A DNA stretch of 64,000 bases, from assembly GCA_028829895.1 (NCBI GenBank), contig CM054177.1:73875663-73939662 (forward strand), read 5' to 3'. A program made the translations under genes and the position numbers. Within the stretch, counting starts at the first letter, position 1. Each line of letters begins with the position of its first letter. The stretch comes from Sinotaia quadrata. Its lineage: Eukaryota; Mollusca; Gastropoda; Architaenioglossa; Viviparidae. The notes beneath the pieces were generated by a model. That model had not been told where the DNA came from. It did not search any database and saw only the letters and a list, made by a program, of their open reading frames with translations. Of the stretch, positions 61,715 to 64,000 are shown piece by piece.

Positions 61715-61845
61715 TCATGCCTTTTATCTCAAGAGTGCCCGCAAGACTTCGTTTTCATCACCTTTTATCTCAAGAGTGCCCGCAAGACTTCGTTTTCATT
61801 ACCTTTTATCTCAAGAGTGCCCACAAGACTTCGTTTTCATTAGCA
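61715..61845. repeat. ~45-bp tandem repeat, three copies
   Basis: Units share ccttttatctcaagagtgcc and cgcaagacttcgttttcat. They lie 235 bp upstream (gene sense) of the first recognised DUF885 exon. Confidence 0.92.
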
Positions 61846-62520
61846 AGAATAGTACTTTCTCCTGTGGGTTATTGTTTAGTCTAGTTGTACATTTGTAAAT
61901 TAAAATTTTTGTTTTATTTCTCTGTTGTGAAAATAGTTCATTGCTATGTGTGCGTAAATTAATTTTATTTATATTTTTCTGTTGTGAATATTGTTGCTTG
62001 GTGTATGTAGTCCCTTTGCATATAATTTCACTTCGTTTTTCTTATATTACTTCTAGTTTTCTTATGTGTTTATGTAGTTCGTATATTAAGATCTTGTGCA
62101 CTTTGTCGTAATTCACGTCAAGCACTTAGAGTTTATTTAAATATTTAAATTGCTCTATCAAGTCTCCTTTGTTATTGTTAGTTTTAGCAATACGTGTTAG
62201 TACTATTATAAGTAAGTACTTAACCTAGTGATTATTATTAGCTTGAGATATATTAACTTAACAATAGACATTATAATAAGCGTTTTACTGTCACTGATTA
62301 GTCACAGGTTATGTTGAGCTGCATTGTGCTTCAATTCTTGTATATTAAATCATTTGTAATATATGGCTCCAACTTTGTGGGGTTTTTTGAGCAACAGTGC
62401 AGTACTGTTACTGCAAGCAAAGAAATGAATTAACAATCAATAGTTCTACTTCAAGCATAGCAAATCTGAGCCCACTGAATTAATAATTTGGACATGCTTA
62501 CGTACACACACTCATACACA

Positions 62521-62523
62521 TAC

Positions 62524-62567
<44 letters not shown>

Positions 62568-62615
62568 ACAACACAACACACATACCATACACACACGACA
62601 ACACAACACACATAC
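62521..62615. repeat. (AC)n microsatellite and ACAACACAACAC-type variants
   Basis: About 45 bp of pure ac followed by imperfect cacaacacaacacacatac units. A further short ac-rich tract is at about 63500-63535. Confidence 0.93.
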
Positions 62616-63853
62616 ACCATATTGGAATCGAATAAAGGGGGAAACGAGTGTTTCTATGTTAATTAGCCTCTGATGTGTAGTTTTTTTAATTTAAAATCAT
62701 ACTTTAGGGCACCATTACGAGCCGAAATATAGCATGTTAAATATTTGGACTAACTATACAAGAATTTATTTTGTTACACTAAACAACTATCTATGACTTT
62801 TAGCTAAAATCTTAATGATAGTAATTTTATAAAGAGAATTGTAGCACAGTAACTAAAATCCGAATCTTAACACACGAATCATAATCCGAATTTTTAAGCC
62901 AAAACTTTTAAAAGTAGAATTTTAGAAGATTAATTAAACTGAATTAACCGAATTTTTAGCACAATAAAATAAAAAAACCTCCGAATTTGAGCACACTAAC
63001 AACAAGAAGAGAATTGCTTGGCACTCTAACTAATAATTTTGGATACTACACAAGCATCAAATTCTGGCACACTAACTAAAATTCTAATTTTAGCAAAGTA
63101 ATCTAAAGACAAAATTTGAGCACATTAACTACATAAACAATAATCGAAGTTTGGACACTACATAAACAATAAATTCTAGCACACTAAATACATCCTAATT
63201 TTAGGTTAGTAAACCGAAAACAGAATTTGAACAAGTTAACTAAGGTAGAATTTGTGACCTAAAAAGTAGTACACGTTATTACCCTAAATAAAATCCGAAT
63301 GTTAACACGTAAGACTTAAAAAAAACAAACGGCGTTTTAAAAGAGAATAAATTATAAACGAACCTAGAAATGATATTCCTTATTCCAAACAAAAATCAGA
63401 AACAACCCCAAGCTGAATTTTGCACGTGATTAGTCTGAACAAACAACTGATATAATCAACTCACTGCCATACTTGTTTAATTTTTAATCTAACATATTCA
63501 ACACACTAACACACACACGCACACACGCACGCACACGCATTCACGACGGTAGCACTGCTTTAAATGATTTCAGATTTTTTTACCAGCAGCGTGGTTCCAT
63601 TGATGCATCACGATTGCTAGGAATCATGCAAGAGATGATTGTTGTTACTGTCAACATGTACTTGGTCTTATCTCTCTCCCCCCATCCCACCCCTTTTTGT
63701 ATGCAGACATCACGCAAACGTCACCTCATCTACCACTTGCTTACTCCGTACGTACGTAATGACCTTCCGCTATCACACGATATGGTACCAAAACAAATAC
63801 TTCTGCAAATTTGATACAACATTTTTTAAAGCAAGCTTACACGCCTCTAATTG

Positions 63854-64000
63854 TTACTGCTTTAGTACATAATTGATTATTGGAATGGCGATTTACTGTT
63901 GTAGTACATAAGTGATTATTGGAATGGCGATTTACTGTTTTAGTACATAATTGATTATTGGAATGGCGATTTACTGTTGTAGTACATAAGTGATTATTGG
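63854..64000. repeat. 39-bp minisatellite running off the right edge
   Basis: Units tttactgttgtagtacataa + gtgattattggaatggcga. Two variants (tttagtacataattg and gtagtacataagtg) alternate, giving a 78-bp higher-order period. At least 3.7 units are seen; the array continues past the window. Confidence 0.95.

Larger units (their letters stand above)
61482..63853. other. Upstream intron of the DUF885 gene
   Basis: Contains the repeats at 61715-61845 and 62521-62615 and a long AT-rich stretch (62700-63330) with recurring cgaattttagcacactaact-like themes. No further DUF885 exon could be recognised on the minus strand. Confidence 0.55.

Overview
The window is nuclear DNA of an intron-rich, strongly AT-biased animal. 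Exons are short (42-1212 bp) and separated by kilobase introns with canonical GT-AG borders. The introns are full of microsatellites, minisatellites, hAT and Tc1/mariner-type DNA transposons and LTR-like repeats. The style (long AT-rich introns; GATA, CT and GT tracts; relics of hAT elements) fits a lophotrochozoan, perhaps a cephalopod mollusc. That assignment is an inference from texture, not proof.

Three protein-coding genes can be rebuilt by joining exons whose splice phases all agree. (1) On the minus strand, 34271 down to 2932, is a large USP-type deubiquitinase of the USP4/15/19/32 group. It has 18 exons and about 1512 codons in the window. The catalytic Cys box and the KVDNRVVFP/CHYGG region are present, but the exon with the catalytic His lies beyond the left edge. 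The catalytic domain is split by several insertions, including an unusual Cys/His-rich module. (2) On the plus strand, 35251-47590, is a complete seven-exon ASCC1 gene (358 residues; KH domain plus 2H-phosphoesterase-like domain). (3) On the minus strand, 61481 down to 51799, are the C-terminal 484 residues (12 exons) of a eukaryotic DUF885-family protein with an intact HETNPGHH motif; its 5' exons lie to the right of the window or are unrecognised.

Layout: 1-2931 is the 3' flank or intron of the USP gene. 2932-34271 is the USP gene with a TSD-flanked hAT transposon (5080-7817), a hAT MITE (4135-4324), an LTR-like repeat (17424-18780) and a 1 kb minisatellite (about 21760-22745). 34272-35250 is a shared head-to-head promoter interval. 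35357-47473 holds the ASCC1 introns, with a second copy of the LTR-like repeat (42899-44150) and a Tc1/mariner-like MITE (44458-45156). 47591-51685 is the ASCC1 3' flank. 51686-61481 is the DUF885 gene. 61482-64000 is its upstream intron with more satellites.

The most unusual pattern is in the DUF885 gene: at least four separate exon-intron borders lie inside tandem repeats whose units each carry a copy of the splice site and a few exon bases. No bacterial operons, CRISPR arrays or confident tRNA/rRNA genes were found.
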